Origin: Hyphomicrobium album
Lineage (GTDB): Bacteria > Pseudomonadota > Alphaproteobacteria > Rhizobiales > Hyphomicrobiaceae
NCBI RefSeq assembly: GCF_009708035.1
Contig: NZ_WMBQ01000001.1
Location: 1,426,001 to 1,490,000 of the forward strand
Length of the DNA: 64,000 nucleotides
Direction of reading: 5' to 3'
The notes under the pieces were generated by a model. The model saw only the letters and a list, made by a program, of their open reading frames with translations, was not told the origin of the DNA and did no database searches. The position numbers and the translations under genes were made by a program. Shown piece after piece: positions 26,331-35,198 of the stretch; the first letter of the stretch is position 1; the number at the start of each line of letters is the position of its first letter.

Positions 26331-27410
26331 TTACTGCGTCGCCCCTGGTGGCCAGTCGATGCGGCGCGGTGTGGAAGGCGGCAGGAAGCGCACCTCCGAG
26401 TATGGCGAGTGTCTTACGTACATAAGCGGGTGCTTATGATTCTGCAGATACGTGCCGAAAAAAGCCGCCGTGTAAGCTTCGACGATCGTCCGCGCGTGCT
26501 TCGGGGGATCGACCGGCTGCTGAGTACCGGGCACTATCGAAGCACTGCCGATCGACCCACCGAAGTGTTCTTTGCGCGTCCCCTCGATTTGAATGACGTG
26601 CCCTTGGGGTAGGCGCGCTTGATGGCGGGCGCGTCGATAGTGCAGAGCCTCGCGGGCGTTGATCGGCGCAGGCAGCGACGATGTCGGATGTGCGCTCTGG
26701 AAGTCTGGGAGCATTGCCAAATAGGGCACAGTCACCAGGCGGGCGCTGATTGGTCCTGCCAGATTTGCAGCCGCCACGTATCGCTTGTCGGAATGAGTGG
26801 CCTCTGCGGCAACCGCCCCGCCAAGCGCATATCCCATGATACCGACATTCTTCAAATCGATGCAGTTGCCCCAGACTGTCCGGTCACCTTGCTCCAGTTC
26901 CTCGAGTGCATCGAGCAGGACCGACGCAGTCTTCACGCCATGAGCCAGTGATCGTTGCTCACCGTCGCTCGTCGACGGCTCGGATCGTCGAAGGCTGTAT
27001 TGCGAAATGCGGCGGCCGAAGGGATCGTGTATCGCGGCCAATACGAAACCGTGACTGGCAAGATCGGCGAGCAGATGAGAATTTGCCTCGTGGCGACCGC
27101 CGATGTCGTGCACATACGTTATCAGGGGTAAGCGGCCCAACTCGCGCGTGGGCTCGGCTCCATGCCATGCCGGCGCCAAACGAAAATGCCGCAAACGATA
27201 CAGGAACTGTGCAAGTGCGCGCGCGCGCGTCGGCTCCGTCTGGTCAATTGGATACCAAAGTCGCACCTGCAAGGTCGTGCAACGCCCTTCCTCCGCGCGG
27301 GTGCGAAGACGCAAGCCCGTCGTCCCTAGGGCATGCGGCCCCGTTGTACTGAACGATGCAGCCTGCCAATGCATATAGCCTCTTGCGGTACTCTTATTAT
27401 CCAAGAACAC
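26331..27410 (-). CDS. Alpha/beta-hydrolase (dienelactone hydrolase/PAF-acetylhydrolase-like) with Ser-to-Ala elbow
   Basis: The 359-residue protein resembles predicted dienelactone hydrolases: RCTTLQVRLWYPID near the N-terminus, LITYVHDIGGRHEANSHLLADLASHGFV (oxyanion region), and an alpha/beta core. The nucleophile elbow reads GIMGYALGGAVAAE, so the position normally Ser in G-x-S-x-G is Ala (codon GCG, complement of 26826-26828). It may be catalytically inactive or use another residue. No signal peptide is seen. It is divergent from a plus-strand gap and lies between the LuxR-type regulator and a GT4 gene. Confidence 0.72.
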   Translation of the reverse strand: MFLDNKSTARGYMHWQAASFSTTGPHALGTTGLRLRTRAEEGRCTTLQVRLWYPIDQTEPTRARALAQFLYRLRHFRLAPAWHGAEPTRELGRLPLITYVHDIGGRHEANSHLLADLASHGFVLAAIHDPFGRRISQYSLRRSEPSTSDGEQRSLAHGVKTASVLLDALEELEQGDRTVWGNCIDLKNVGIMGYALGGAVAAEATHSDKRYVAAANLAGPISARLVTVPYLAMLPDFQSAHPTSSLPAPINAREALHYRRARHQARLPQGHVIQIEGTRKEHFGGSIGSASIVPGTQQPVDPPKHARTIVEAYTAAFFGTYLQNHKHPLMYVRHSPYSEVRFLPPSTPRRIDWPPGATQ

Positions 27411-27553
27411 GCCAAGCCTTTCAGACTAGCAGCAGGGCAAGATTCCAAGGGTATTGTTCGCGCGCTGGCAGCGCTCGCGCAGGACGGCTTGGCGGTTTGT
27501 GTTGGGTCGACGACGACATCCCTTTTGTTTCCTTGTTGTTGAACAGGATGCGA

Positions 27554-28774
27554 TCACTCTGCGGCAATTTGATTGACGTGCGCGTCGATACCAGACGGTT
27601 CATGCATGGACATTGTCGCAGCGAAAGCGGAGTAGATTTCGCGTGCGAACCGCTCGGGATTGAAACGCATCGCGTTCTTTCGACACGCAAGCGGCTGGAT
27701 TTGCTCGGCGTTGACGTCGAATCGTTTCACCGCATCGATGACGGACTGCACCGACTGGTGTTCGAACAAAACGCCGGTTGGCTCGCCGGTCCTGCCAAGT
27801 GGCCGCACGATATCCATCGCCCCGCCGCGCGCGAAAGCTATGAGAGGGGTGCCGTAAGCCTGCGCCTCGGCCAGTGCGATGCCGAAGTCCTCGCATCCGG
27901 CGAAAACGAGCGCGCGTGCTCGCGACACCGCTTCGATGTACTCAGCGCGCGGCAGATATCCGGCGAACGAGATGTTCGGGCCGGCGCGGTCCTTGAGCTT
28001 GGCGGCCTGCTGCCCATCCCCGACTACGAGCAGTTTTCGGGTCGGCATGGCATTGAAGGCGTCGATGACAAGGTCCGTGCGCTTGTACGGAGCGAGAAAG
28101 GCGGCCGTGACGTAGTAGTCGTCTTTGTCCGTACAGAGTGCCGCTTCGTCAACATCCACCGGCGGGAAGACGACGCGAGCATCGAGGCCATAGACCCGCC
28201 TTATCCGGGCCCGCACGTAGCTGGAATTCGCCAGCATGAGGTCCGGCCCGTGCGCGGTGCGCGTATCCCATAGTCGCAGCCGGTGCATGAGGTAGCGGAA
28301 CAAGAGCCCCTTGGGACCGAAGCCAAGGTTGCCCTGCTGAAGGTAGGAAAACTGCTCATCCCACGCATAGCGGATCGGGCTATGCACGTAACACAGATGG
28401 GGTTGGTCAGGGCGCGTCAGCACTCCCCTTGCGTAAGCCGCAGAAGAGGAAATGACCGCATCATATTGGGTGACGTCGAACTGTTCGATCAGCAACGGGC
28501 AGATCGGAAATAGGGCTCGGTAGAACTTTCTGACCTTCGGAATCCGATTGGCAATCGAGGTATGGAAGGTGACCCCGGCGAAGTGCTGTTGCTTGATTTC
28601 ATCCGGAAGGAAGTCGAATAGCGTGAAGACCTCAGCGGTCTTGAAGAGCTTGCAGAGCTCGGCCAGAACCCTTTCGCCGCCACGAAAGTCTGGACACCAA
28701 TCATGCACGATGGCTATGCGCATCCCGGCGGCAATCTGCGAATTGTGCCGGCTCCCGCCAAGTACGCTATCCAT
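27554..28774 (-). CDS. Glycosyltransferase family 4 protein (WbaZ-like)
   Basis: The 406-residue protein is a GT4 transferase: MRIAIVHDWCPDFRGGERVL, YVHSPIRYAWDEQFSYL, YYVTAAFLAPYKRTDLVIDAF and VFAGCEDFGIALAEAQAYG. The pattern resembles WbaZ-type mannosyltransferases. An internal ATG at 28723 would start exactly at the first beta strand and is an equally good start. It is divergent from the OPX gene at 29160. Confidence 0.85.
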   Translation of the reverse strand: MDSVLGGSRHNSQIAAGMRIAIVHDWCPDFRGGERVLAELCKLFKTAEVFTLFDFLPDEIKQQHFAGVTFHTSIANRIPKVRKFYRALFPICPLLIEQFDVTQYDAVISSSAAYARGVLTRPDQPHLCYVHSPIRYAWDEQFSYLQQGNLGFGPKGLLFRYLMHRLRLWDTRTAHGPDLMLANSSYVRARIRRVYGLDARVVFPPVDVDEAALCTDKDDYYVTAAFLAPYKRTDLVIDAFNAMPTRKLLVVGDGQQAAKLKDRAGPNISFAGYLPRAEYIEAVSRARALVFAGCEDFGIALAEAQAYGTPLIAFARGGAMDIVRPLGRTGEPTGVLFEHQSVQSVIDAVKRFDVNAEQIQPLACRKNAMRFNPERFAREIYSAFAATMSMHEPSGIDAHVNQIAAE

Positions 28775-29159
28775 TTCCGCGTCTCATCGACCCCACCATG
28801 GGCTTCTTCCCCTCGCGCTCCGGCGACTAGCCGCAATTCTGCGACGAAGCCGAAACTGCGATGGAAAGTATTTTAGAGACGTTCGGATCAGCAAGCCGAC
28901 CAACGGAGGTAGGGCGAGCAACTCGGCTCAAGATCGCGCTGGAAGGAGGTCGGAGATAAGCCTTTGTGCGAGGGCTCGCGCGCGGAAGTGGTAGGAAGTT
29001 TGATCGCTGGGCATTCACCCATCACGGGCTTCAACCTTTTGTGCGTGCTCGCTGGAGAGGGGCCTCCCGATAGACTTGGCTCAGGCCGAAACCTGGTTGC
29101 CGCCAGCGCGGGAAGACGAACGCCGCGGCCCAGCCTCTCATCGCAAAAGGATCAGAGAC
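28775..29159. promoter_or_regulatory. Divergent intergenic region upstream of OPX gene
   Basis: This 385-base gap lies between a GT4 gene (minus) and the OPX gene (plus). It contains AAAGTATTTTAG at 28865-28876, similar to the AAAGTACT elements seen at 1873 and 6454, and an AAGGAGG run near 28942 followed by a GTG frame that I do not consider coding. No defined promoter or structural RNA was recognised. Confidence 0.35.
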
Positions 29160-30503
29160 GTGACAATGCAGAAACTCACACGATCAATCCTCGTCGTGGC
29201 GCTTTGCCTGTGCGCGCTACCCGTTACCCGCACCGTTGCGCGAGATGCTGCGCCTCAGGCTCCTGAGCCCGAGTACAAGCTCGGACCGCAGGACCAAGTC
29301 CGCGTGAAAGTCTACGAGTGGCGGCCTTCGCGCGACGAAGTATATGAATGGACCGCATTTAAGGCCGACTACGTTGTGAGCGGCTCGGGCAGCTTATCTC
29401 TCCCGCTGCTAGGCGATGTGCCCGCGAATGGCAAGACTACGACAGAGCTGCAACGCGATCTGGGGGAGCGTCTCAGGGATCGTATGGGTCTTGTCGCCAG
29501 CCCTGACGTGACCGTCGAGATCGTGCACTTCCGGCCCTTCTACGTCGTCGGCGCTGTCGAGAAGCCTGGGGAATATCCTTACCGCCCCGACCTCAACGTG
29601 CTCGAGGCCTATGCCCTGGCCGGCGGACGCCCCCGCACCTCTCCCGCCCGCCTGCAACGCGAAGCGATTGCCGCGCGTGGCGACCTTCATTCCTACGCTC
29701 TGGAATCGCAGTCTCTACGTGCCCGTATGGTGCGCCTGCAGGCCGAGCTTGCAGACGCAGCCACGCTGAAATGGCCGGCAGAACTGGAGGGACGCCTCGT
29801 CACGCCCGAGCTCAATCGCGTCTTGAACCAGGAAAAGCTGGTTTTCGACATGCGGCGCGAGGCGTATCGCACGCAGGTGACGGCACTTCGGCAATTGGAG
29901 GCGTTTCTTCAGAAGGAGGCGACCTCGCTCGAGAAGCAGCTCGAGGTTCACCAAACGGAGGTCGCCTCCGTCCGCACCGAGCTGCAGATAGTCCAGGATC
30001 TTTTCAAGAAGGGACTCACCCCCGCTACGCGCAAGCTAACCCTGGAGCGCAACATGGCGCAGGTGGATGGAGACAGACTACGCCTCGAAACGAACCTGAT
30101 GCGGGCGCGTCAGGAGGGCAGCAAGACCAAGGTCGCACTGGCCGAGCTGCTCGCCAAGCGCAACACTGAACTCTCAGCGGAGCTGCAGAAGTCGCAATCG
30201 CGTCTTGATGAGCTGAGCAGCCGAATGGAGACATCGGCCAGCCTCCTGCACGAGTCCGAGGTCCTGGCTCCGCAGGCCCTGGTGGCGGAGGAGGGGCAGG
30301 AAGCGCAACCCGTCTTCACGATCGTCAGGCGGAGTGGCGGCAAATCGAGCGAGCAAGTGGTCTCGCAGGACCAGGCGGTGCAGCCCGGCGACACGATCAT
30401 CGTCGAGCAGCCGCGCAAGTATCCCCGTCCGCGGGTATCGGGTGATCTGACGGACTCCTCGCCAACCGCATCCGCTGACGTCTCCCTGCCGGACCGGCGT
30501 TAG
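29160..30503 (+). CDS. Polysaccharide export protein (OPX, ExoF/Wza-like) with long coiled coil
   Basis: The 447-residue protein has a signal peptide (LTRSILVVALCLCALPVTRTVA), a Poly_export domain (YKLGPQDQVRVKVYEW) and an SLBB segment (FYVVGAVEKPGEYPYRPDLNV). A long coiled coil spans about residues 175-385, and a proline-rich tail ends the protein. No lipobox Cys follows the signal peptide in the usual place, and the length matches ExoF of rhizobia better than Wza. It would form the periplasm-spanning/outer-membrane part of the exporter with the ExoP-like protein. GTG at 29160 has an AGGA sequence at good spacing; ATG at 29166 is the alternative. Confidence 0.88.
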   Translation: MTMQKLTRSILVVALCLCALPVTRTVARDAAPQAPEPEYKLGPQDQVRVKVYEWRPSRDEVYEWTAFKADYVVSGSGSLSLPLLGDVPANGKTTTELQRDLGERLRDRMGLVASPDVTVEIVHFRPFYVVGAVEKPGEYPYRPDLNVLEAYALAGGRPRTSPARLQREAIAARGDLHSYALESQSLRARMVRLQAELADAATLKWPAELEGRLVTPELNRVLNQEKLVFDMRREAYRTQVTALRQLEAFLQKEATSLEKQLEVHQTEVASVRTELQIVQDLFKKGLTPATRKLTLERNMAQVDGDRLRLETNLMRARQEGSKTKVALAELLAKRNTELSAELQKSQSRLDELSSRMETSASLLHESEVLAPQALVAEEGQEAQPVFTIVRRSGGKSSEQVVSQDQAVQPGDTIIVEQPRKYPRPRVSGDLTDSSPTASADVSLPDRR

Positions 30504-30546
30504 CGGCAAAGAGGCGCCAAGTCAGCGCAAGTCCGTCTGCATCGGA

Positions 30547-32571
30547 TCAGCGCAGACGTTCGACGTTTGCCGGCGCGTAGGAGTAGCTGAAGTAGTTGCC
30601 CGCGAGATCGCCGTTATCGGGGGTCGATGTATCGATCTTATTGATCACCACACCGGCGATATTGGCCCCTGCGTTACGCAGCAAATGAATGGATTCAGAT
30701 AGCAGCGGCAAGGGTGTGCGGCCCCACTCGGCAACGACGATTGTGCCATCCACCAGCGAGCTGACGGCGAGGCCGTCGAGGCTCGCGCTGAGCGGTGGAA
30801 GCTCGAAGATGATGAAGTCGTAGGATTTCTGCATCTCGGCGAGCAACGGCTCGGCAAGTTCGACTGTCGGCGCCGCATCCGGCGAATTGGTCAGTCCCGC
30901 GATGCTGAGCGGAAGCAGATCTAAGTCGCTGCCGTCGACACGGACGATACAGTCCTTCAGCGCGCACTCACCATTGAGGACTTCTTGCAACCCCTGTTCC
31001 GCGTCCGGCGCAAAGGCGCGGCTCAATGATGCCCTACGCATATCACCATCGATGAGAAGTGTGCGTACGCCCGATGCCGCGAACAGTGCGGCCAAGTTTG
31101 CCGCGATCGTCGACTTTCCTTCGCCCGGAAGTGTCGAGGTAACGGCAATGCTCCGTAGCTGCCTGCCTCGAGCGGCGATCGCGATGGCTGTCCTCAGCCG
31201 CTTCATGGCGTGGCTGAAAATGGAGAAGGGCAAGGTAACGACCGACAAGAGGTCCGCGCGGCTGGTCTCTTGAGCTGCCTCTTCGGTCGTTGCAGACCCC
31301 ATAAACCAGGCATTCACGCGCCCGACGATCGACTTCGCTCCGCGCTGGAGAAGGCGAACGAGGTCAGACGGCCGCTGCGCCAGCGCCAGTCCGGCGCTGA
31401 GACGCGTCACCGGCGACGGAGGCCGGAGGTCTACGAAACTCGGGATCATGGCGAGGCATTCGAGCCCGAGCTCGTCGCGAACCTGGCGCGCACCCGCGAC
31501 GCTACGGTCGAGCTGTGCCCGGCAGAAGGCTATGCCGAAGCCGGCCAGTGCACCCATCAGGCCGCCGAATAGCAAGATGAGCTTGGTCCGTGGGTAGCTC
31601 TTGGTGGTGGGCGCCGAAGCCTCGGTGATCACGCGGGCGTTGCTGATGGGATAGGACTGCTTTTGTACAGATTCCGTATATGCGGATAGGTAGCTCTCAT
31701 AGATGCGCCGGAACGTCTGAGCCGTGGAATCGAGCTCTTCGAGAGTATTTTGACGGGTTTCGACAGGCTCGCGGGGAGCAGCTGGGAGCCCCTCCGCACC
31801 AGCTCTGGGCGAAATGCGGTAGTCGCGCTTGGCGCGAAATTCCTGCGCCTGCAAAGCCGCTGCATTCATCTCCTTGCGCAAGTGATCAATCCGCTCCTCC
31901 AGCCAGAGGCCGCCCTGGCGCGCTGCTAGCCCGCGCGCGTTGATTTGATCGGCGATGTAGGCATCGGCTGTAGCATTGGCTAACTTGGCGGCGAGATCGG
32001 GGTGCGGCGCGCTGTAGAATATGTCGATGGAGTAGGAGAGCCCGACACGCCGCACTTCCAGGCCATTCTTGTAGCGTGCCAACGCCAGGCGTTCACGGGC
32101 GAGGGCATCCGGCTCGGGAGCCCCATTTAACAGTCGAAATGGATAGGTAAGTATCGAGGAGGAGACGCCGCTGAATGCTGGGTCTTCATTGAGCTTCAGC
32201 TTCTTGACGACGGCCTGGGCGATGCTCTCGGAGCGGATCACCTGGATCTGGCTCTCCACCTGCGCATTGTCGAGGCCAAAGATGTTGTCGCGCGCGTCCG
32301 TAAGTGACTTAGGCAGGCTCGGATCGATGATGATCTGAGCATGGGCGGTGTACAGGGGGACAGCCGACCACGCATAGGCCGCGCCCAACAAGATACCGAT
32401 GGCCGTGGACCATTTAAGCAGCGACGAGTAGCGCTTGATAAAGCGCTTGATGTCCGCATGTGTGACGAGGAAGTTTTCTGGCTGATGGTTCGACGCCTGG
32501 ACGGGCGTCGGTATCCGAGCGGAAATGTACTGCTCCTGCATGGGACCCAACTCTGCTGTGTTACGGCTCAT
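30547..32571 (-). CDS. ExoP/Wzc-like polysaccharide co-polymerase with BY-kinase domain
   Basis: The 674-residue protein has two membrane segments (near residues 50-75 and ~330) around a periplasmic Wzz domain with coiled coil, then a cytoplasmic ATPase. Walker A STLPGEGKST lies near residue 480 and Walker A' LLIDGDMRRAS near 505. The Walker B region reads YDFIIFELPPLS, with Glu in place of the usual Asp. The C-terminus has a short Tyr cluster, NYFSYSYAP. It would set chain length and gate export with the OPX protein, cycling by tyrosine phosphorylation. It converges on the OPX gene, 43 bases apart. Confidence 0.88.
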   Translation of the reverse strand: MSRNTAELGPMQEQYISARIPTPVQASNHQPENFLVTHADIKRFIKRYSSLLKWSTAIGILLGAAYAWSAVPLYTAHAQIIIDPSLPKSLTDARDNIFGLDNAQVESQIQVIRSESIAQAVVKKLKLNEDPAFSGVSSSILTYPFRLLNGAPEPDALARERLALARYKNGLEVRRVGLSYSIDIFYSAPHPDLAAKLANATADAYIADQINARGLAARQGGLWLEERIDHLRKEMNAAALQAQEFRAKRDYRISPRAGAEGLPAAPREPVETRQNTLEELDSTAQTFRRIYESYLSAYTESVQKQSYPISNARVITEASAPTTKSYPRTKLILLFGGLMGALAGFGIAFCRAQLDRSVAGARQVRDELGLECLAMIPSFVDLRPPSPVTRLSAGLALAQRPSDLVRLLQRGAKSIVGRVNAWFMGSATTEEAAQETSRADLLSVVTLPFSIFSHAMKRLRTAIAIAARGRQLRSIAVTSTLPGEGKSTIAANLAALFAASGVRTLLIDGDMRRASLSRAFAPDAEQGLQEVLNGECALKDCIVRVDGSDLDLLPLSIAGLTNSPDAAPTVELAEPLLAEMQKSYDFIIFELPPLSASLDGLAVSSLVDGTIVVAEWGRTPLPLLSESIHLLRNAGANIAGVVINKIDTSTPDNGDLAGNYFSYSYAPANVERLR

Positions 32572-32838
32572 TTCGAACTTTGCGGAGGGGCCGATTCCTC
32601 TCCTCTTGATGGCCGCAGTGATGAATTCATGGATCGAACTACACGCGCGACCATGACCCCGCGCCTTGCGGCCAGTTCTCGGACGGCTTTCGAGAACGAA
32701 CGTGCGCCAAGGCTAGTCAATCGGCAGCGACGGCCACAAGATGACCGAGCCATGCCGCTACTACACCTTCCGGCACCGGCTACATCTTTCGGCGTAGCGC
32801 TGCGCTCGCCTGAGGCGTGCGCTATCTGCAGCGGCGCC
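32572..32838. other. Gene-poor stretch upstream of ExoP-like gene
   Basis: No convincing gene is seen here. The short frames present are rich in Arg and Ser and look like noise. The promoter of the ExoP-like gene should lie near the left end. Confidence 0.3.
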
Positions 32839-33057
32839 CTAGATGCACACGAGCCTGAGCAGCTCCTGACTGAGCCGGCCAATCATTGCGCGATTTTCGG
32901 CAAAGGCGAGATGGGCCGCGCGGCGCTCTGTTGCAGAACTGGTGTCGTAACTTGCAAACCGAGCAGCGATCTCGCCCTGCTCTTTCTCGAGCACGCGTAT
33001 CTGCTCTTTGAGCTTTTCAGCTCTGATGCGATCTGCCAGCGCGACGCCTTGCGCCAT
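32839..33057 (-). CDS. Small coiled-coil protein, function unknown
   Basis: The 72-residue product is a plausible amphipathic helix protein: LADRIRAEKLKEQIRVLEKE is strongly coiled-coil-like and a second helix follows (RAMIGRLSQELLRLV). A GGCGGA sequence lies about 10 bases before the ATG. There is no similarity I can name. It sits in a gene-poor gap between the ExoP-like and polyketide synthase genes, and could be a chance frame. Confidence 0.4.
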   Translation of the reverse strand: MAQGVALADRIRAEKLKEQIRVLEKEQGEIAARFASYDTSSATERRAAHLAFAENRAMIGRLSQELLRLVCI

Positions 33058-33195
33058 TTATCTGATCCGCCACTAGTTCGAGCGGACAAGCATCGCCCTT
33101 CCTGGATAGCGAACCAGCTTCAGTTGCCGTGCGATCGACATTGCCCACTGTTTTCTGAGAGGCCATCTGCAGTGGTCGGGGCGGGGTGGCTGAGT

Positions 33196-33435
33196 TCAGC
33201 TGCTCATTCGCGCCGCGACATATCCCAACAGGGCGCACGCCAAGCCGAACATCGTGACGTGCGCGATGGTCAGATGCGCAGCTGCCTGGAGGAGTCGATC
33301 CTCGTCGACGAGCGCGTGGTGGATCACCTCGTCTATCGAAAGCGACGCGCCTCGCCCTTCGACCAGGGGCCGCGTAAGCCAGCCCAATCCGAAACCTACG
33401 GCAGCTGAAGCTAGACTGACAGTCCAAGGTCGCAT
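33196..33435 (-). CDS. Small two-helix membrane protein, function unknown
   Basis: The 79-residue product has two hydrophobic segments, WTVSLASAAVGFGLGWL and TMFGLACALLGYVAA, joined by a polar region with an acidic stretch (SIDEVIHHALVDEDRLL). The ATG at 33435 has a GGGAG sequence 6 bases upstream, better than the upstream GTG-type start at 33483. No family is recognised. Confidence 0.5.
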   Translation of the reverse strand: MRPWTVSLASAAVGFGLGWLTRPLVEGRGASLSIDEVIHHALVDEDRLLQAAAHLTIAHVTMFGLACALLGYVAARMSS

Positions 33436-33717
33436 GTCACGCTCCCATTGCCCGCTCCGCAACCGATGCGCTACGCGTGCCAAATTCGCGTGTAGTCGAG
33501 CGATCGCTCAACCGCGTGAGGCGCAGTTTACATCTGATTCGACTGTCGTGTTTGACGGCCAGGGAACGATCGCATGCCAATGGCGGTGCTGTATCGGCAA
33601 TCGGCCGTCCGGCCTGCTCATCGCGCTGCGCATCGGCGAGCGCCCGGACGGGGTGACCAACGCTCAGCGCTCAGTGAACGTCACTTCACTCACGCTCGTA
33701 CGCTCGCCAGTCACGGC
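33436..33717. other. Non-coding gap downstream of the polyketide synthase gene
   Basis: About 280 bases with no supported gene, hairpin terminator or repeat. Confidence 0.3.
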
Positions 33718-34833
33718 CTAGAGATCGAGAACGATGAAGTATCCGGAGAACCCGGGGCCGAATGCCGCCAGCAGAAATCGTCCTTGGGCTTTGTCGGCCA
33801 GAGCTTCCTTGAGGACGAACAGCGCGGTCGCCGACGACATGTTGCCGTACTCCTTCAACACCTTCCAGGAGTAGCGGAGGCGGTCACGCTCGATGCCGAG
33901 CGTATCTTCCACCGTGGTGAGCACCTTGCTGCCGCCGGGATGCAGGAGGAAGCCGGCGAAGTCCTGCGGCATGAGCCCTTCGCGGACAAAGAACGGAATT
34001 AGTCCCTCGCCCAACCGCTCGCGCATCAAGGTGGGAAGTTCCGGGCTCAACACAATGCCGAAGCCGTCGTCCTTGATGTCGAAGCCCATGATGTGCTCGG
34101 TTTTCGACCAGAAGTGTTCGCCGATGGCACCGATGCGGGCGCGCACGGGACCATCTTGGCCGCGAGCTTCCTGCGTACCGCCGGGGCAACGCAACACGAC
34201 CCCGGCTGCCCCGTCGCCGAACAGCGCGGCGGCGACAAACATCGTGAGACTGGGATCGTTGATGCGCAGGCAAAGCGAGCATAGGTCGATCGTCAGGAAC
34301 AGCACGTTCGAGCCCGGTTGCGCCTGCGCCATGCGCGCGGCACGGGCAAGCCCGGCAACACCACCCCCGCAACCAAACCCGAACATCGGCAAGCGCTGCA
34401 CATCGGGGCGGAACGCAAGCCGGTTCATCAACCGCGCTTCGAGGGTCGGGATAGCGAGGCCGGTGATGGTGTTGGTGACGATCGTGTCGATGTCGCGCAA
34501 GGCGAGCCCGGCCTCCGCCACGGCCTGCACCGCCACTTGTTCGAGGAGGTCGAGGGCGTTGCGCTGGTACGTCTCGGTGCGCTCCTCCCAGGTGTGGGTC
34601 CGGAGGTACCACTCTTTCGGTTCGACCGAGTAGCGCCGCTCGATGCCGGTATTGGTGTAGAGGGAATCGAGTCGGGCGTACTGCGGATAGATCTTGTGGG
34701 CGCGCTCGGAGACCTCTTCCTGTCCGGTCACGTACTTCGGTACGGCGGTGGCGATGGATGCGATCTCGACTTTGACTCCGACCGCGGATGCGGGAGCACG
34801 TCGGGCGGCAACGAGTTCAGCATGTACCGTCAT
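33718..34833 (-). CDS. Type III polyketide synthase (chalcone/alkylresorcinol synthase-like)
   Basis: The 371-residue protein is a type III PKS. The catalytic Cys is Cys155 in MFGFGCGGGVAGLARA, the His lies in LLHPGGSKVL and the Asn in EYGNMSSATALF, giving the Cys-His-Asn triad. Such homodimeric enzymes extend acyl-CoA starters with malonyl-CoA and cyclise them to resorcinols, pyrones or phloroglucinols in the cytoplasm. No methyltransferase or oxidase partner lies beside it, so the product cannot be read. It is divergent from the secretion operon starting at 35199. Confidence 0.9.
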   Translation of the reverse strand: MTVHAELVAARRAPASAVGVKVEIASIATAVPKYVTGQEEVSERAHKIYPQYARLDSLYTNTGIERRYSVEPKEWYLRTHTWEERTETYQRNALDLLEQVAVQAVAEAGLALRDIDTIVTNTITGLAIPTLEARLMNRLAFRPDVQRLPMFGFGCGGGVAGLARAARMAQAQPGSNVLFLTIDLCSLCLRINDPSLTMFVAAALFGDGAAGVVLRCPGGTQEARGQDGPVRARIGAIGEHFWSKTEHIMGFDIKDDGFGIVLSPELPTLMRERLGEGLIPFFVREGLMPQDFAGFLLHPGGSKVLTTVEDTLGIERDRLRYSWKVLKEYGNMSSATALFVLKEALADKAQGRFLLAAFGPGFSGYFIVLDL

Positions 34834-35198
34834 TTACCAAACCCGAATGCATGCACACGCAGGGATGCGTGACCCAGCATGCTAAATCCGTGCACTGAGC
34901 GCCAGCAAAGGTGGGACATATGGTGTAGTCCCCCTTTCATCCGGCTCGGAATGTCGGCCTTGAGTCCACGCGCGCGACGGGGGGACTATGCTCGCGGCAC
35001 GGTTTCCATTCCTTTAAACTGAAACGAAATGCGCCGATCGCCTGCACTCCATTTGAACCCTAACTCGGGTTGCACAGGAACGCGATAAACCAACCAGCCA
35101 TTTGCTCCACCAGTCACCCCGTCAGGCATCGCTCTGTGGCGATCGGGATCAATTCGGGGGTCCGCCGGAATTCCGGCCCAACAGACTGGAGGAGAACC
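34834..35198. promoter_or_regulatory. Divergent control region between polyketide synthase and secretion operon
   Basis: This 365-base gap holds the promoters of two divergent units. It contains a perfect 9-bp inverted repeat, TAGTCCCCC at 34926-34934 and GGGGGACTA at 34980-34988. A strong ribosome site, GGAGGAGAA, sits just before the ATG at 35199, in keeping with high expression of the first secreted protein. Confidence 0.45.
34926..34988. repeat. 9-bp inverted repeat, possible operator or long hairpin
   Basis: TAGTCCCCC and GGGGGACTA are perfect reverse complements separated by 45 bases. The spacing is long for a simple hairpin, so two operator half-sites bound by a regulator are also possible. 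The LuxR-type protein at 40643 is the nearest candidate regulator. Confidence 0.45.

Noticed and set aside
27356-28273. 305-codon open frame on the plus strand opposite the GT4 gene
   Set aside because: Antisense to a GT4 enzyme with strong motifs; composition is not protein-like.
32341-33408. 355-codon open frame on the plus strand over the ExoP-like start and the following gap
   Set aside because: No domain, odd Arg/Ser/Cys-rich composition; crosses the start of a clear gene on the other strand.
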